From: Paratinospora sagittata
Taxonomy: Eukaryota; Streptophyta; Magnoliopsida; Ranunculales; Menispermaceae
DNA: 64,000 nt
Direction of reading: 5' to 3'
Assembly (NCBI GenBank): GCA_035771175.1
Contig: CM069613.1
Span: 2,081,501 to 2,145,500 of the forward strand
This document shows, in pieces, positions 1-12,338 of the stretch (the first letter of the stretch is position 1; the number at the start of each line of letters is the position of its first letter). The notes beneath the pieces were generated by a model. That model worked only from the letters and a program-made list of their open reading frames with translations, was not told the origin of the DNA and searched no databases. A program made the position numbers and the translations under genes.

Positions 1-78
1 CCCAGGAGAAGATGCCATTGCTTCTGTTGTTACCTTCTCCATAGAAAATGAGATCTGTTCTTCAGCCGACACTAGCAT
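1..78 (-). CDS. 5' end of an unidentified protein-coding gene (partial, leaves window)
   Basis: Reading the minus strand from position 78, an ATG opens a frame of 26 codons without a stop to the window edge. It begins MLVSAEEQISFSMEK and ends ASSPG, so the polar N-terminus would be encoded here and the rest lies to the left. A possible splice acceptor (AAATTTAG) lies just upstream of this ATG on the minus strand, which would fit a leader intron. A second in-frame ATG sits at codon 13. Nothing in these few residues identifies a family. The piece is short enough that chance openness cannot be excluded; the upstream leader-like DNA is the main support. Confidence 0.4.
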   Translation of the reverse strand, partial: MLVSAEEQISFSMEKVTTEAMASSPG

Positions 79-1130
79 TTTCTCCCAATTTTGAACTAAA
101 TTTCAACTGGGTTAGGCTCAAAATGCTCACTTTCAGGCAAAAAAATGACCATAAACTATGATTTAATAAAAGAAAACACAAAAAATAAAAGCTAATTAAT
201 AAGAGAAAAATAAAACATGCTGCTGTAACAAGTACTGCACGGCTACAATTGTGACAAGAAACAGTAGAATCACACAGCAAGGCAGCAGACAGATTTCAAA
301 ACCCTGATATATATCCAAACCCAAAGCCCTCAAAATCAAGAAAAAACACATCCGGGTACTAATGATTTTCCAATATTTATTGATGATCTCTTGTAGCTCT
401 AAACAAACCCAGATTAAGAAATTTAAAGATTTAAAAACTTAAAAATAAAAAAAATAAAAAAATAAAATTAACTAAACTTCTAGTACAGTAATACTAATAA
501 TAACGGCAGCATCAAAACAGAAGACCCATGTCAGAAAAACCAACTGGGTAGCATTAATTTTCCATTATTATACTCATTGTTCTCACAATTAAGAATCACA
601 TTGAAGAAATCAGGGTTTTTTGTGTTAAAAATCAGGGTTTTTTGTGTAAAAAAAACTGGAGAAAAACAAGGAAGAACAGATCTCAACAGATCACTAGAAA
701 TCCAAACACCCAGATGAGAACATCAAATGGGCAGCATTTATTTTCCATGATTGATCGTCTTTAATTCTCTCAACAACTCCAGATTAAGAGGAAATGAAAT
801 TAAATAAGAATCTTCAGATCTGGAAAGGTTCTTTGAAAGCTGAGAAAGGAGGGTGGGAGGGCAAGATTGGAAGTGAAGAAAGAGTAACTTTGACTGCAAT
901 TTTTATTTTTATTTTTTTAAGAGAGAATTACAGAGAAGACAGACGACTTGGCGTTAACGGCAAATTGTAATTATGGCGGCAAAGGTCTAAGTTCTGATTA
1001 GTGATTTTTGTTGTTTTTTTAAATTTGAATTTTTTTTGGAGATTGGAGCGTGGTTGGTTGGTTTGTGCTTGTTGGAAGCTGCAAAACTGTAAAAAACACG
1101 CTAGCGCCATTAACAGAGTTGTAGCTGCTC
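79..1130 (-). promoter_or_regulatory. Probable leader and promoter of the left-edge gene
   Basis: Read on the minus strand, about 1100 down to 650 contains pyrimidine-rich, C-rich stretches typical of plant 5' leaders. From there to 100 the DNA is T-rich and intron-like, ending in an AAATTTAG acceptor-like motif. A short direct repeat (ATCAGGGTTTTTTGTGT, about 609-650) lies in the middle. No open frame of note is present. This is inferred from composition and position only. Confidence 0.3.
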
Positions 1131-2895
1131 CAATAGCAAAATGGAAAGAGAGGGGTTTTTCGTTATTGATCCTTTGATAATGAGATCATCTCCAAACACC
1201 TCCCTTGACCAAGGAATCTCAATATAATGTTCAAGAGTTATAAAGGGCGTTAAAACTTAAAGGGTGCAAAAATCATTTTGAAGAAAATGAAATAGACGGG
1301 TGTTCGGGTTTTAGCTAAATATCTACACAATTTAATTAAGTCGAATTAAAAAAATTTAACCTAATCTAACTCAGACCAAATAAATGACTTCGGGTTTATT
1401 TAAATCAATTTATTTTTCTCCATATATTTATAAATTCTAAATAATATTTTAAAATTTTATTTTTATATCAAATGTGAATATTATAGTAGTTAATAAAACT
1501 ATTTCTTTCATATTATCTACATTATAACATTTTAAATAATTAAATTATGGTAAATATCTATAGCAAAAATGATAAATAAATAAATTAATAGTTATTATTT
1601 TTAAGTAGTTGGGATTGATTTAGATTGATTTAATTAAATTATAAAACCTTTATCTAATTTAAATTAGATCGAGTTACAAATTTTTAAACTCAACTTAACT
1701 TAACCATAAAACCAATTCAACCCATATCAAGATTAATCAGAAAAACGTTCAGTAAGATGAACGCTTTTAGATGTAAACAATAATATTTAATTTTTTTGTT
1801 ATTATTTTTTTTTTTTTACATCCTCTGGTGATGGATTGGGATAAAAAAAAAAAAATCTATTATTTTATGGAGAATATTACAATGGGAGATTGATTGTTTT
1901 GGTCTAGATCCTTAGATAATGAGGCTTTTTCAAAACACCTCCCTGAGACAAGGACATTGAATAATTTGGATAAAATTAGGTAAGTTTATCAATACACTAT
2001 TATAATAATTTTAACTTCAACAACTTTTAATGATTTTATGTAAATTTGTTTACTTAGTTGGGATTATTATATCTAAATATCTCATTTTATCTATTAGACT
2101 TGTAATAGTGATAACAACAGCTGGTAGCATAGCTAATTGAAAAATTATTTATAAATTGAGTTGATGTTTAAGTAGTCTAAACATATTTTTAATTATTCAC
2201 AATGTCTCAATGAGTTTTGCCAAAAGAAAAATGTATCTTTTTCTTCTTAAACCTTTTCTTTAAATAAAAAACTATTTGATTCTACTTAATAATTCTCCAT
2301 ATATTTTGTCATTACACGAGAAATCACATCAATGATGGCAACGTGTCGTGTTAAAAAGTTTGTAAGTAGCATAGCTGCCAACATCCGAGGAATACAGTAT
2401 CAGAAGGTAAAACTTTGTCTTTTTATATATTGTAAATTAGCAATTATTTTACCCGATGTGCAAAGACATAATTGCCCTTGCTTATGTTATAGTCTAACGT
2501 TGCATCAGTGAACCGGACCTCCCAGGAGACGTGCGAGCAATAAACGAGTTTTTGAGTTTTGAGGATTACATAATACATAATGAAGCAGCTGGCGGTAGTG
2601 GTAGGTAGGCCCTACGTGGGAATCACATCATGGTATCAATCATGTCCTAAAGTCGCACATTAGTGGTGGTGCATCAACTGAGCTACAAAGATTACTACAA
2701 TTAGAATTTGATTTTAATTTTTTATATAAAAATTATCTGTTCATTTTCTTAATAATTATATACCAAGTTTAAAAGATAAATAAGGAGAAATAAGCAACGA
2801 TTTGATCTATAGAATTAAAGTAGGATATGAGTTAAATAGAACGTTTATGGAGTATTATATGACCGTAGTTGTATCTCATCCTGTGTTTACTCAAT
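1131..2895. other. Intergenic AT-rich region, no gene seen
   Basis: No coding frame is evident. Two diverged copies of a roughly 48-bp sequence lie near 1166-1213 and 1906-1953, both running from GATCCTT through TAATGAG to CACCTCCCT and CAAGGA, in direct orientation about 740 bp apart. The DNA between them (1270-1740) has runs of short TTAA/ACTCAAC-type motifs like a degraded transposon. About 2480-2640 is less AT-rich but has no ORF. Confidence 0.5.
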
Positions 2896-2898
2896 GGT

Positions 2899-2917
2899 TC
2901 ACGTGATCACGTGATCA
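2899..2917. promoter_or_regulatory. Double G-box palindrome
   Basis: Two CACGTG cores at 2900-2905 and 2909-2914 are embedded in the perfect 16-bp palindrome TCACGTGATCACGTGA, with the overlapping palindrome GTGATCACGTGATCAC. CACGTG is the known binding core of plant bZIP and bHLH factors. The nearest gene start is several kilobases away, so any role is unproven. Confidence 0.4.
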
Positions 2918-2933
2918 CTTATTTCTATGACCT

Positions 2934-3140
2934 TGTTTTGAAGAGTTTTTTTAAAAACGCTTTTTCGATAAGCTCTCCTTCTAAAAATCATTTTTGAAAA
3001 AAGTTGGTCCCTCTCAATTTCTTCTAAAAGCTTAAAATTATTTTTTTTACTATAATTTAACTAGAAGCAAATATTACCAAACACCTTTAAAAGTATTTAT
3101 TTTTCTAAATGCACTTTAAAAAAACTCTTCCAAACAGAGC
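2934..3140. mobile_element. Small MITE with terminal inverted repeats
   Basis: The left end TGTTTTGAAGAGTTTTTTTA and the reverse complement of the right end (CTGTTTGGAAGAGTTTTTTT) match over about 20 bp, and the interior is AT-rich and non-coding. This is the structure of a short non-autonomous DNA transposon. A related element appears to lie at 27843-28020. The target duplication could not be fixed by eye. Confidence 0.5.
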
Positions 3141-4458
3141 TACTGAAAGCTATTAGTGACATGTTGTACATAAATAAACTTTTAGTGGGTATTTCTTATA
3201 ATTAAAAATAATTTGTTGAGGTTTTTATTTTATTTACTTAATTTATATTTATATAAAAAATATTTTTTTGAAAAGTGTATAAAGCTTGTTTAACAGCTGT
3301 AGTATTTTGGTAAAGACTAAAGTTTGAGTCAGATGAGTTTTGGTAAGGTAAACATTCAATTAGTATTTTGTCTAAGTATAGGGTCAATCCTTCCTCATAT
3401 CTAAAAATAAATAAAAAAATTTTAAAACATTTAACAAAGTTGTTTGATTAAATCTAATACTATTATTAAAGACTTTATTTAAAAAGAGGTTACCTTTTAA
3501 AAAATAAAAAATAGTTCCTTAATTTTATTTTGTAATTATATATGTAAATTTTTGAATATGAGCCAAATACATGTTAATTACTAACTTACCTTTAAAGCAA
3601 TTTAAAAAAATAAATTATTTGATTTGATTATTTATTTATTTATTTATTTTTACCTTTGTTTTTTAAATGCCACGTGATCAAACCATTCTGCACTCGCGGA
3701 GGCGCGCCCCTATGAATCCGAGAGAATATAAGCGTGTACCGAATCTGAGTGAATGCGGCCTCTTTCAACCGTCCATACAGTAGGGCCACTCTGCACGTGA
3801 ATCTTTAATGACGGTAGATGACTTTATTACACCATATTGTGCCGTTCGCTGTCAGGTATGGCCGCGAGCTGACCCTTCTCCATTTGTCAAGTTGCAAGAA
3901 TTTTTATTTATTTTTATTTTTTTTGACAGAACTTGCAAGAATATACCTAAGCTTTACTTTTTTTGACATTTGATAAGTAGAAGACCAACCATCGATTGAT
4001 TAGTGGTGCAAGGGCCAAACTTAAGGGCTGAAGAATTTAGTTTTGAGTTCGAGATATTTTGATAAAATTATGATTAGGAGGGACGCTCCTATTACTGTAG
4101 AATCTCGAAGTCCGGCAGAATAGTTTCGTCTCAAAGAGAAAGTAGGACACCATTAAATGTCAAAATCTCGATAATAAAAAAAAAACAAAGTGAAAGACAT
4201 TAAAGGGTATATATATATATATATATATTCTCTGTTAATTTATTTTACTAATCTTTTTTTTTTTGGCTTATAAAGAACTGTTATACCTTAATTATTTAAA
4301 ATGTCACCAATAATACATCACTTAAGGTTGACTTTTTTTTTTTATGATACATAAGAAGCATTTTTCAAAAAATTATATTAGTTAAAAAAGTATGGTACAT
4401 ATACTGGGATTTTTTATTTATTTATTTATTTTGAAAAGAAAAGGCAAGAAATTATTAA
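3141..4458. other. Intergenic; GC-rich patch and possible SINE remnant
   Basis: No gene seen. About 3670-3890 is strikingly GC-richer than its surroundings and carries CACGTGA twice, GGCGCGCC and AACCGTCCAT, motifs usual in plant upstream regions, but no adjacent coding frame. About 3995-4155 contains GTGGTGCAAGGG and, some 50 bp on, GAGTTCGAG, spaced like the A and B boxes of a tRNA-derived SINE. A (TA)n run is at about 4207-4229. Confidence 0.35.
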
Positions 4459-4668
4459 GATTGCGTATGGTTCGTGATTTAAAAATAAGAATACAATATA
4501 AAAAGTGAAAATTAAAAAAAAAACGTTTTATCGTTTCTTGAAAATAACATATTTTATTTATAAATTTTTAAAAATTATTTTCAGGTTTTAACCAACCAAA
4601 CGTGTCTTTTATGTTTTTAAATTTTTAGATACAGAAAATTATATTCGAATACAAACCAAATGACAACC
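4459..4668. mobile_element. Tourist-like MITE, copy A
   Basis: A 210-bp AT-rich element starts GATTGCGTATGGTTCGTGAT and ends with the inverse form CCAAATGACAACC. It is flanked on both sides by TAA (4456-4458 and 4669-4671), the usual 3-bp target duplication of PIF/Harbinger-class MITEs. Related copies with the same kind of ends lie at 9034-9227 and 35130-35506. Confidence 0.65.
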
Positions 4669-4671
4669 TAA

Positions 4672-5099
4672 TAAGATGCCAACTTGCCAAGTAGTTATAT
4701 ATTTGCTTTAAAAAACAAAGTAGTAACATATTTTACATTTTTTTTAATCATTTGTATTAAAAGTCTCTTTTAAATTATATCTTTTCTCTATCTCTTTAAT
4801 ACTACTAAAGGAAAAGGAATATTATGTACTTCTAATGGCAGAAATTAACAGCTTACATAGATTCTATGCAATATATACAAATGATATATTAATATTTGTA
4901 AAAAAAAAATATAATTAATTAGTTGATAATCAACAGGCGGGAAAATACACAAAATTACCACATTACACAAAAGTTTTATTTTTAACTTAAAGCAAAAGAA
5001 CATCAAATGGTTTTTTTTTTTTTTTTTCCCTACCTTATCATCAAGAACATGCTACGTACGTCCATACATATATTTATATATACACACACATATGTGTAG
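4672..5099. other. 3' flank of the CASP-like gene, no gene seen
   Basis: AT-rich DNA with a T run at about 5009-5028 and TATA/CACA repeats at 5069-5094. It lies directly downstream of the minus-strand CASP-like stop codon and presumably includes its 3' UTR and polyadenylation region. No other structure is seen. Confidence 0.4.
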
Positions 5100-8000
5100 T
5101 TAAGGAGATCTGATTTTGTGAAGGCTTACAATGGCCATGGCGATCAACAACACGAAGATGGCGGACCCAATCAGAGACATGACAACGGAACCGGTGACGC
5201 GGCCACAGAACTGATCGAACACATTGCAAACCTTGTTCCATTGCACGTGAGAGTTCCCCTTGTATCCCAAAAGTCCGATTGCCGCCGCTGCTCCGCCGCT
5301 AGAGAAGAGCAGAGCCACCATTACCAAATCTATGATCATGATGATCAATCCGAAACCGCCAAGTTTTCCCCGACTCGCGATCGTTATGATCAAGGATGAT
5401 AGAGTGTATGCCAGCGCTATGATGTTTGACACCATGAAAAACCTAGAAACGGAAGACCAGAAACAGTTATTAAGTTGGTTAATAAAAGTTACAAAAGTAT
5501 TTAATAATCTATTAACCTTTTGTATCCTATATATGTTTATCCACATAAGATAACTATACCCTTTTAATATTCACATCAAATGATATAAATATTAATATTT
5601 TTTCTTGTACAAAATTTATTGCATGACATATATATGACATCAACACAATCTAACTGTACAATAAATATTATCTATCTTTGAAGAAGTATAGGGGTCAAAT
5701 AAATTTTCAAACTAAAAATATTAATTAATTTATACATCAAAGTAGTTAGGTGCACATATTTTCTAATAATCATTCAAAGCTAGCAATCTAGGATATTCTC
5801 GGTGAATCAATTTTCAAGCTACCACATCAAAAAATGATTAATATACTACATTTAATGCAATATTGAAGTAAATAATATATCTTTAAGCTCTATTGATCAA
5901 TATTGATATATGTTAAACTAATATAATATATCATACCCATAGTATATATTTGCTGAATCCAATAAGGAATTTATACTCATGGAAGATGTGAAATGGAACA
6001 AATAACAGCTAATCTAGATTTCTCTAGAACTATTTAATGGTAGTTAGCTAGCAAGATATCCAATAATTTGAAATGGACAGTGGGTCTTATACTAATTAAT
6101 CCTCAACCACACATAAACTGAAGAAATGATACCATGACATATAAACAAACATAGATATCAATCCCAATCTACAAAAGTAAACCTAATAAGTTTGAGAAAT
6201 GATAATACAATTAATCTTGTTGACAAATACAGATATCAATCTTTTTCAACAAAGAATTAATGAAATTATTACGAATTTGGTCTAAAAACAAATTTTGACA
6301 AACGCCTCTAAAATTGTTTTTAGTTTGAAAGTACTTTACAAACACTCAACCATGTCTAGCCATTGTTACTTATATATATGTGTGTGTGATACCCATATTA
6401 TTATTATTATTTTTAGTATAATTAGCTTTAAGGCGCTATAACTAGAAGCTCACCTAAACGATAATAACTACCAAAAATCAGGAAGAAATCAAACAATAAA
6501 GGCTAAAACTCGCAACTAAAGCCTATGACCTACAACTATATTATATTTTACTTTTTTCAGGAGAGTCGAACCTCTCACCTCATGAGTGGGAGGTGAGGTA
6601 CCCACCACCTGCGGTCCTGTGCCATGTGCCGGTGGGTGATACTCATATTAGTTAAGTTAGCTTAAGATTCAAAACTGTAGAAATGATTATAACCAACAAA
6701 GGGTTGGAATAGAATGATTATAAACACCTAAACTCCACCTTTGGGAGAGGTCTAAAGTTTGAGTTTATGTCTTTTATCATTTGTTGGCCACCGATACTAT
6801 TAGGTTGTGTCCGACTCTATGGGATTAGTGAAGAATGTGGTTCCTCATACCAATGATCTCTAAAAAAAAATAAAAATGGTTATTTATATGTATATATATA
6901 TAGGAAGTTAATTAATATAATTGAAAAGGGCTATTGGATGGCCTAGAGATCTGTGGGTTGAGATGATCTAATGGTCTAGATTCTCAAGTGTACTAATTAA
7001 AGGTAAACCTGAATTCTCCCTTGACTCTTTCTAGCATCTCCCTTTCAATTGATATCAGCTTCGTACGAAATTGTCCAATGCTATTAAATATATTTTGGTC
7101 AAAATCTCTAGCTCTTCATAAATATGTCACTTCAAAAGTTGACATACTATGAAATTAGAAAAAAATTTCTAAGTTCTAAATTATGCTTATCACCATCTAT
7201 ATCAAGATATATATATTTTTAATTAGCTCCTATTACATAAACATGTCAACGTATATATATATATATAAAAAAAAACAAGGAATTAAAACAATATTATTAA
7301 GAACAATTAATCAAAGGGTGCATAATTCCACGACGCTCTTACAATTAATGTGACCTTGTATCAAGTTAATTAATATAGATAGCCTTACAAAGCTAGGCCA
7401 GCTAGCTACCCTTCTAAACGGCTTTTAACTATTTCAATTAATTAATGCATTTTATATAATTAAATGCCACCTTATCTCATCAATTTATCTCTTTTTTATT
7501 TTAAATATTTTTGTTGTATAAATAAAAAACTCCATTAATTGATGAAACCAAAGCAATACCCTACTTCTAACTTCCAACCTAAATTCATCCTTATATATAT
7601 AAGAGTAACAAAATCAAACAAAATTCACTTACATAACCCTTGTTGTAGTTTTAATTTTTCATGTTATTATATTCAAGTTAATTCGGACACAATAGACTAA
7701 GCTTTGTACATTAAGAAAATATTGTTTTAACTAGAAAATTACAATTATATATACAACTACAGTGTAATGTTAATTGGATATATATATATATATATATATA
7801 TGTATTTTACACATCTTAATTATATGTTTCACTGTTTAATGATCTTGATTGGTTTGGGATTTAACAATGACAATACAATTTGAAAATAAAAATTTAGAAA
7901 ACGGCCTTTTATTATTTTTTGAAAACAGGCTGTTTTCTTAGTAAAATTCTTAAAAACTGTTTTTGAATACAAGCTTTTCTTGTTTTCGGATATAAAAAAC

Positions 8001-8564
8001 TATATCTAGACAAACTTTGGAGGTTAAAGAGGAATATTAAACACAATATAAGTTAAAGATATATTATAAGAGAAATATTTCGATAACATACTTTGTTGCA
8101 TAATGAACCTGTGATTCAAGGCGATTCAACAACTATCAAGGACAATATAAAACTGTGTATTTCTCGAGTTTGTTACGTAAACATTAGCATATCATAAGGA
8201 TCAACTATCAATGTCATAAAGATCATACCAAACAAGAAAGGATAGCTCAGAGCTAGGTAGGCATGATATATAGAGAGAAATATATAAATACTTACACGAA
8301 AGCAGAAGAATATTGCCATTTAGCAACGGCTTCTACAGCCATAGGAGGCAAGTTAGGGAGCAGAGTCACAGACACCGTCTTCTTCTCCTTGCTTACACCC
8401 ATTAAGATCACTGCTACAAGCGTTGTAACAATGATCAAAGACCTGAGCACAACCTCCGAACATCTCATGGTTCGTGGGTTCGTCACCCCAACTCCATTGG
8501 CTCGAACCTGATGGTCCAGTGGGCTCGTGCCGTCCATCCCAGATGGCTTGTACGTGGTCTCCAT
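5100..8564 (-). CDS. CASP-like membrane protein (CASPL), two exons
   Basis: Exon 1 runs 8564-8296 and exon 2 runs 5442-5100 on the minus strand. The 2,853-bp intron has GT (GTAAGTAT) and AG (TTTCTAG) ends, and joining them gives a 203-residue protein. The start is the ATG at 8564; the longer open frame to 8579 begins with TTG and was not used. Four hydrophobic segments lie near residues 40-57, 87-110, 119-146 and 171-197. The Arg in the first (VVLRSLIIV, residue 41) and the Asp in the third (IIMIIDLVMV, residue 128) match the conserved pair of the CASP/MARVEL family. CASP proteins form membrane scaffolds in the plasma membrane; CASPs proper guide Casparian strip lignin, while most CASP-like relatives have no assigned role. 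Length and four-helix layout fit the family. A TATA-like stretch lies near 8621-8632. The subfamily was not resolved. Confidence 0.9.
5443..8295 (-). other. Large intron of the CASP-like gene
   Basis: This 2,853-bp intron is AT-rich with several (TA)n tracts (for example 7780-7801). It includes a GC-richer patch at about 6555-6640 (GAGAGTCGAACCTCTC, then GGTGAGGTACCCACCACCT) that looks like a tRNA-derived repeat fragment. A segment at 7845-8015 resembles the interior of the Tourist-like MITEs. No open reading frame of interest lies within it. Confidence 0.7.
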
Positions 8565-8614
8565 TATAATCAACTTCAAGTACTATACAAGCCAGTCACC
8601 TTCAGATTAACTTA

Positions 8615-8640
8615 TATGTGTGTGTATATATATAGAACAA
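8615..8640 (-). promoter_or_regulatory. TATA region of the CASP-like gene
   Basis: On the minus strand CTATATATATACACACACAC lies about 55-70 bp upstream of the chosen ATG (8564), a normal position for a plant TATA box with a short leader. No other candidate is nearer. Confidence 0.4.
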
Positions 8641-9033
8641 GGAGGAATACCGAGTACAGAGGAAATGAAGAATAGAAGTCAAAGATGGCGTGGCGATAGG
8701 TTTGAACGGGAAGGTTTGAAAGTAAAGCCGTAGTTTTTAAGAAGAGATAGGGAGAGTGGATGTTGTGGTCCAGGAGTTGAGTTTACTTATCCAACTCTTG
8801 AGTGATCATATCTTTCCCCTTGTCTCTCACAATAGTTCAGTAGATATTTTTTTTGGGAAACAATAATTCAAGAAATTAATTAAATAAAAGTTACATGAGT
8901 TAGCCTCAATTGTAGGCAATCTAGTTCAAGAATTAAATGCCGTGGATTCAAACTTGGATATAATTTCTTTAATTTAATAATAACGTTATGTATACCATAT
9001 TTTTCTTAAATCTAATATTTAATAGAAGTCTTA

Positions 9034-9227
9034 GGTCGCGTTTGGTTCGTGATCTGGTTATAGTTTTCTGTATTTGAAAATTCGAAAATACCAAAAACTT
9101 ATTTGGTTTAAACGATTCTGAAAATAATTTTTCATTTATTTTTTTGTTAAAAAAAAATATTTTCAAAAATCGATAAAGTCCGTTTTCAAATTTTCTCTTT
9201 TTGAATTATATTCTTGTAAATGCAACC
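9034..9227. mobile_element. Tourist-like MITE, copy B
   Basis: A 194-bp element begins GGTCGCGTTTGGTTCGTGAT and ends AAATGCAACC, with TTA on both sides (9031-9033 and 9228-9230). The end sequence, size and 3-bp duplication match copies A and C. It lies about 470 bp upstream of the CASP-like start codon. Confidence 0.65.
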
Positions 9228-9230
9228 TTA

Positions 9231-12200
9231 TATAACAAGTACATTTTTTTATTTATGAATTGATTAATGCCTTGAAAAAAGAGTTTATATCCATGTATGC
9301 CATTAAAACACATATTTTATGAATTTTAATATGTACCATCATAATATCTTGAAATTATACATTAGTAATGTTGCAGTTAAAACACATAAATTTAAGTAAT
9401 TCATTTAAAAAATATATTTAGGACTACTTTAAAATGTAGATGTTAACGTTTTTGAAAAAACAAATCTACATTTTCTTTTTCTATTTTATTTTTTCAATAT
9501 TTTAAATTAATTATTTCTCAATTAGTATTCATGTTCCGAGTTGATCAGACAAAATTTTACTTGAGCTCTCAGCAGCTATTTAAAAGCTATAATTTAAATA
9601 CGAACTTAACCCTTAATATAGTGAAGTAGAAGAATCTAATTCATTTAATCACCGACGTTATATAGTTAACAAAAAGCTTTACTTAAATTAAGTTGAGTTG
9701 ATTTAATTCTCAATATATAATTTCATCAAAATAAATCAATCATAGAAGCTAATGGAGACGCAAGATTGTTGTCCAGCGAGAGGGAGCACAGGATTAGAAG
9801 TGGGGGTATATGGTGGGTGGCTTTATTAATGTGGACAGGTGTGGAGAGGGAAGGCATTAGAAATAAATAGAGGAGAAGGAGACAACGAGGCATTAATTAA
9901 TTAAATACGTGTCAACAAATTAGAGGAAGAAGCATCAAATGGGAACGCTGTGACCACCATGTTATGTACCTTCAAGTCAATAAGTGCATAGCAACGGTGG
10001 CTTAAGGGCACACACATCCCCAAATAATAATTAACAAATGGTGATACCACGTGTCGATCTCTTGGGTGGTCAAAGCCTCGGTTCTTGGTGAGACTTTAAA
10101 AATAGAAGAAGGTTGTAAATTGTAATAGTTTTAATTTCCTAAAATAGGAAATGCTAAGTCTCAATCACTATATATTATTATTTTGAAGTTGAGCCCTTGC
10201 AAGTCTTGAAATTATAGGTTTGAAACTATTCACTTACTTACAAAGTAAAAATTATTATTATATTTCATTTTTAAAATTAATATTTTAGAATTAAAATAAT
10301 AATTTAATAAACCTTCGCTTCTTAGGTACTGTTTGATAGCTGATAATTTTTTTTAAAAAAAAATATAATTTTTTTGATAAATAATTTTTTAAGAAAATTT
10401 TTTTAATAAATTTTTTCATGATTATTTGATTATACCTAAAAAATTATTTTTACACTCTTATAATGTTAAAAAATTAGATGGTAAAAATTTTCATAAAATA
10501 TAAATATGAGCATAATTAATAATATTAAAAAAATTTCATAAGAAAATTAAATTTTCTTACCTGAGAAAATTTTGGTTATATTCATAATTTATAACTAACA
10601 TCACTTTTTCATTAAAAATAATAACATTGTTTATATTCATAATTTTATTATTTTTATTTTTAATTAAAAAATTAAATTTGGCCAAGGTGTGTTGGAAGTT
10701 ATATAGTGCTTCCCATTTCATGCCGCATTTTATGCGGGAGAGAGCTGACCTAATTAATTGATTTTTTTTTTAGTCATACTTTCGTCAAGAGATAATGAAT
10801 TAAAAAACCGCCACTTTGACTTTTGACTTTGTAAGTTTTGCCTACAAAATTGACCAAACAGTTTTAAAAGATGTTTTTCTTGAACATAATATCTAGTTGT
10901 ATTGTTAGTATTAAATAATTAATAATTATCATTTTATTGTTATTCTATCTATCCTCTTTTTTAACTAATTAATAATTAGATGTGAATGCAGACTTAATCT
11001 TCGATAAAACAAAATGGAAGAAGCATATTCATGTAGCCAATTCGCTTAATTAAGTTGAGTATTAATTAACGTCGTTACCTATATTATATAATTTACTACA
11101 ACTATTACACATTTCTCAGTTTTATGTTAACTTATACAAGTTTTATTCATGCAATAGAAGCTCAAGACTTTTTATTATTATTTATTAAATGTAACAAATG
11201 AATATCATATTGTAAAATTTTAGGTGTATTGTCAATAATGGCCAAACAAACATTATATTGGTAGAGGCAAAATCAGAAAAATAAATAATAAATAATAATG
11301 AAAATTGTTTTTTCCATCTTAAATCAAGTAGTAGTTGTCCAGCTTGTAAATGAAAATAATAAAAATATAGATTACAATTGAAATTATGAATATTAATTAA
11401 CATCATTGACAATGACTAAGCTACTCATAAAATTAAAAATAAGACAATTAAGCTTAAAAATACCAAAATAGAAGGAACAAGCAACCTCTTTAAATATTAT
11501 TGATTTTCTTAGAAGTCAGAAGGCAGACCATTGCATTTAATTGACTTTTTGATGAAATGTCAAATTATCCAAACATATATTACTGTTCCCTTAAGAGCTG
11601 ACTTTATCTTGTACTAAAAACAATTAGTTTCAATGCCAAAAAGAATTTTAGGAGGAGGAGGAATTAGTTTCCTCTTGGATGAAGTCTCTTTGGTTTTCAA
11701 AAAAAAAAAAAAAAAAAAACCAGCAAAAAAATGTGAAAAAGAATGTAATATTAATTTTGTTTTTTTTTTTTTTTTGTTCCTTTCACTTAATCACACTCAC
11801 ACTCTTCTCTTTCGTTGTGGTGTTATGTCAATTATGTCAACTTCTTGCATACCCATACACCCTTGAGGACCAAATCCTTGTGAGTCTTGACCTCTAAGCA
11901 TTTCTAGGAATTTCAAAATATGTACCACTTTGGTTTTCAAAAGTCTCTAACAATGATTTTATGCTGCCAAAGGGCTAGTCCTTTAATCTCTGTAGACTCT
12001 AGATATCAATGGAGTTATTCTAAATATGTGACACCCATCCACTATTATGAGTTTGAATGTTACCTTAAACATATTTGAAGAAAAATGATATTTCATTTCG
12101 TTTGAATCAATCATACGTGACAATACATTTATAATCACTTTTGAGGATTCGAAAACTTGGTCTACTAAGTCTATATGTTGTGGGGTATATATCCTATGCA

Positions 12201-12288
12201 GAAAAGAAAAAACTCTTATTATGATTACGTTGATTATGTTGACTAGATGAATTTCAAACTTTTATGTTATGGAGTGAATCAAAGTATC
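9231..12288. other. Intergenic, no gene seen
   Basis: AT-rich DNA with no convincing coding frame. About 9750-10090 is purine-rich and GC-richer and carries CCACGTGTCG, an ABRE/G-box-type motif, 1.2-1.5 kb upstream of the CASP-like gene. About 10325-10680 has TTTTCTCA/TGAGAAAA-type inverted motifs like a MITE family also seen at 60.5 kb. Homopolymer A and T runs at 11700-11775 create short low-complexity frames without meaning. Confidence 0.45.
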
Positions 12289-12338
12289 GTAAGAACTCGA
12301 CGGGACTCCACCCGGGCGCAGTCCCGTCGAGTTCTTAC
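12289..12338. repeat. Perfect inverted repeat (plastid-type 3' stem-loop)
   Basis: The arms GTAAGAACTCGACGGGACT and AGTCCCGTCGAGTTCTTAC are exact complements, separated by CCACCCGGGCGC. It is one of the most GC-rich spots in the region. It lies on the 3' side of the psbJ relic, where plastid operons carry RNA-stabilising stem-loops, so plastid origin is the simplest reading. Confidence 0.85.

Noticed and set aside
5118..5553. Plus-strand ORFs over the CASP-like exon 2.
   Set aside because: They are antisense shadows of a minus-strand exon with clear family motifs and correct splice sites.
11633..11897. Lys-rich and Phe-rich ORFs around 11.7 kb as a small gene.
   Set aside because: They arise from A- and T-homopolymers, with no splice or promoter context.
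12289..12338. The perfect hairpin as a microRNA precursor or bacterial-type terminator in nuclear DNA.
   Set aside because: The adjacent sequence matches plastid psbJ, whose 3' side carries such a stem-loop, and a 19-bp stem with a 12-nt loop is short for a plant microRNA precursor.
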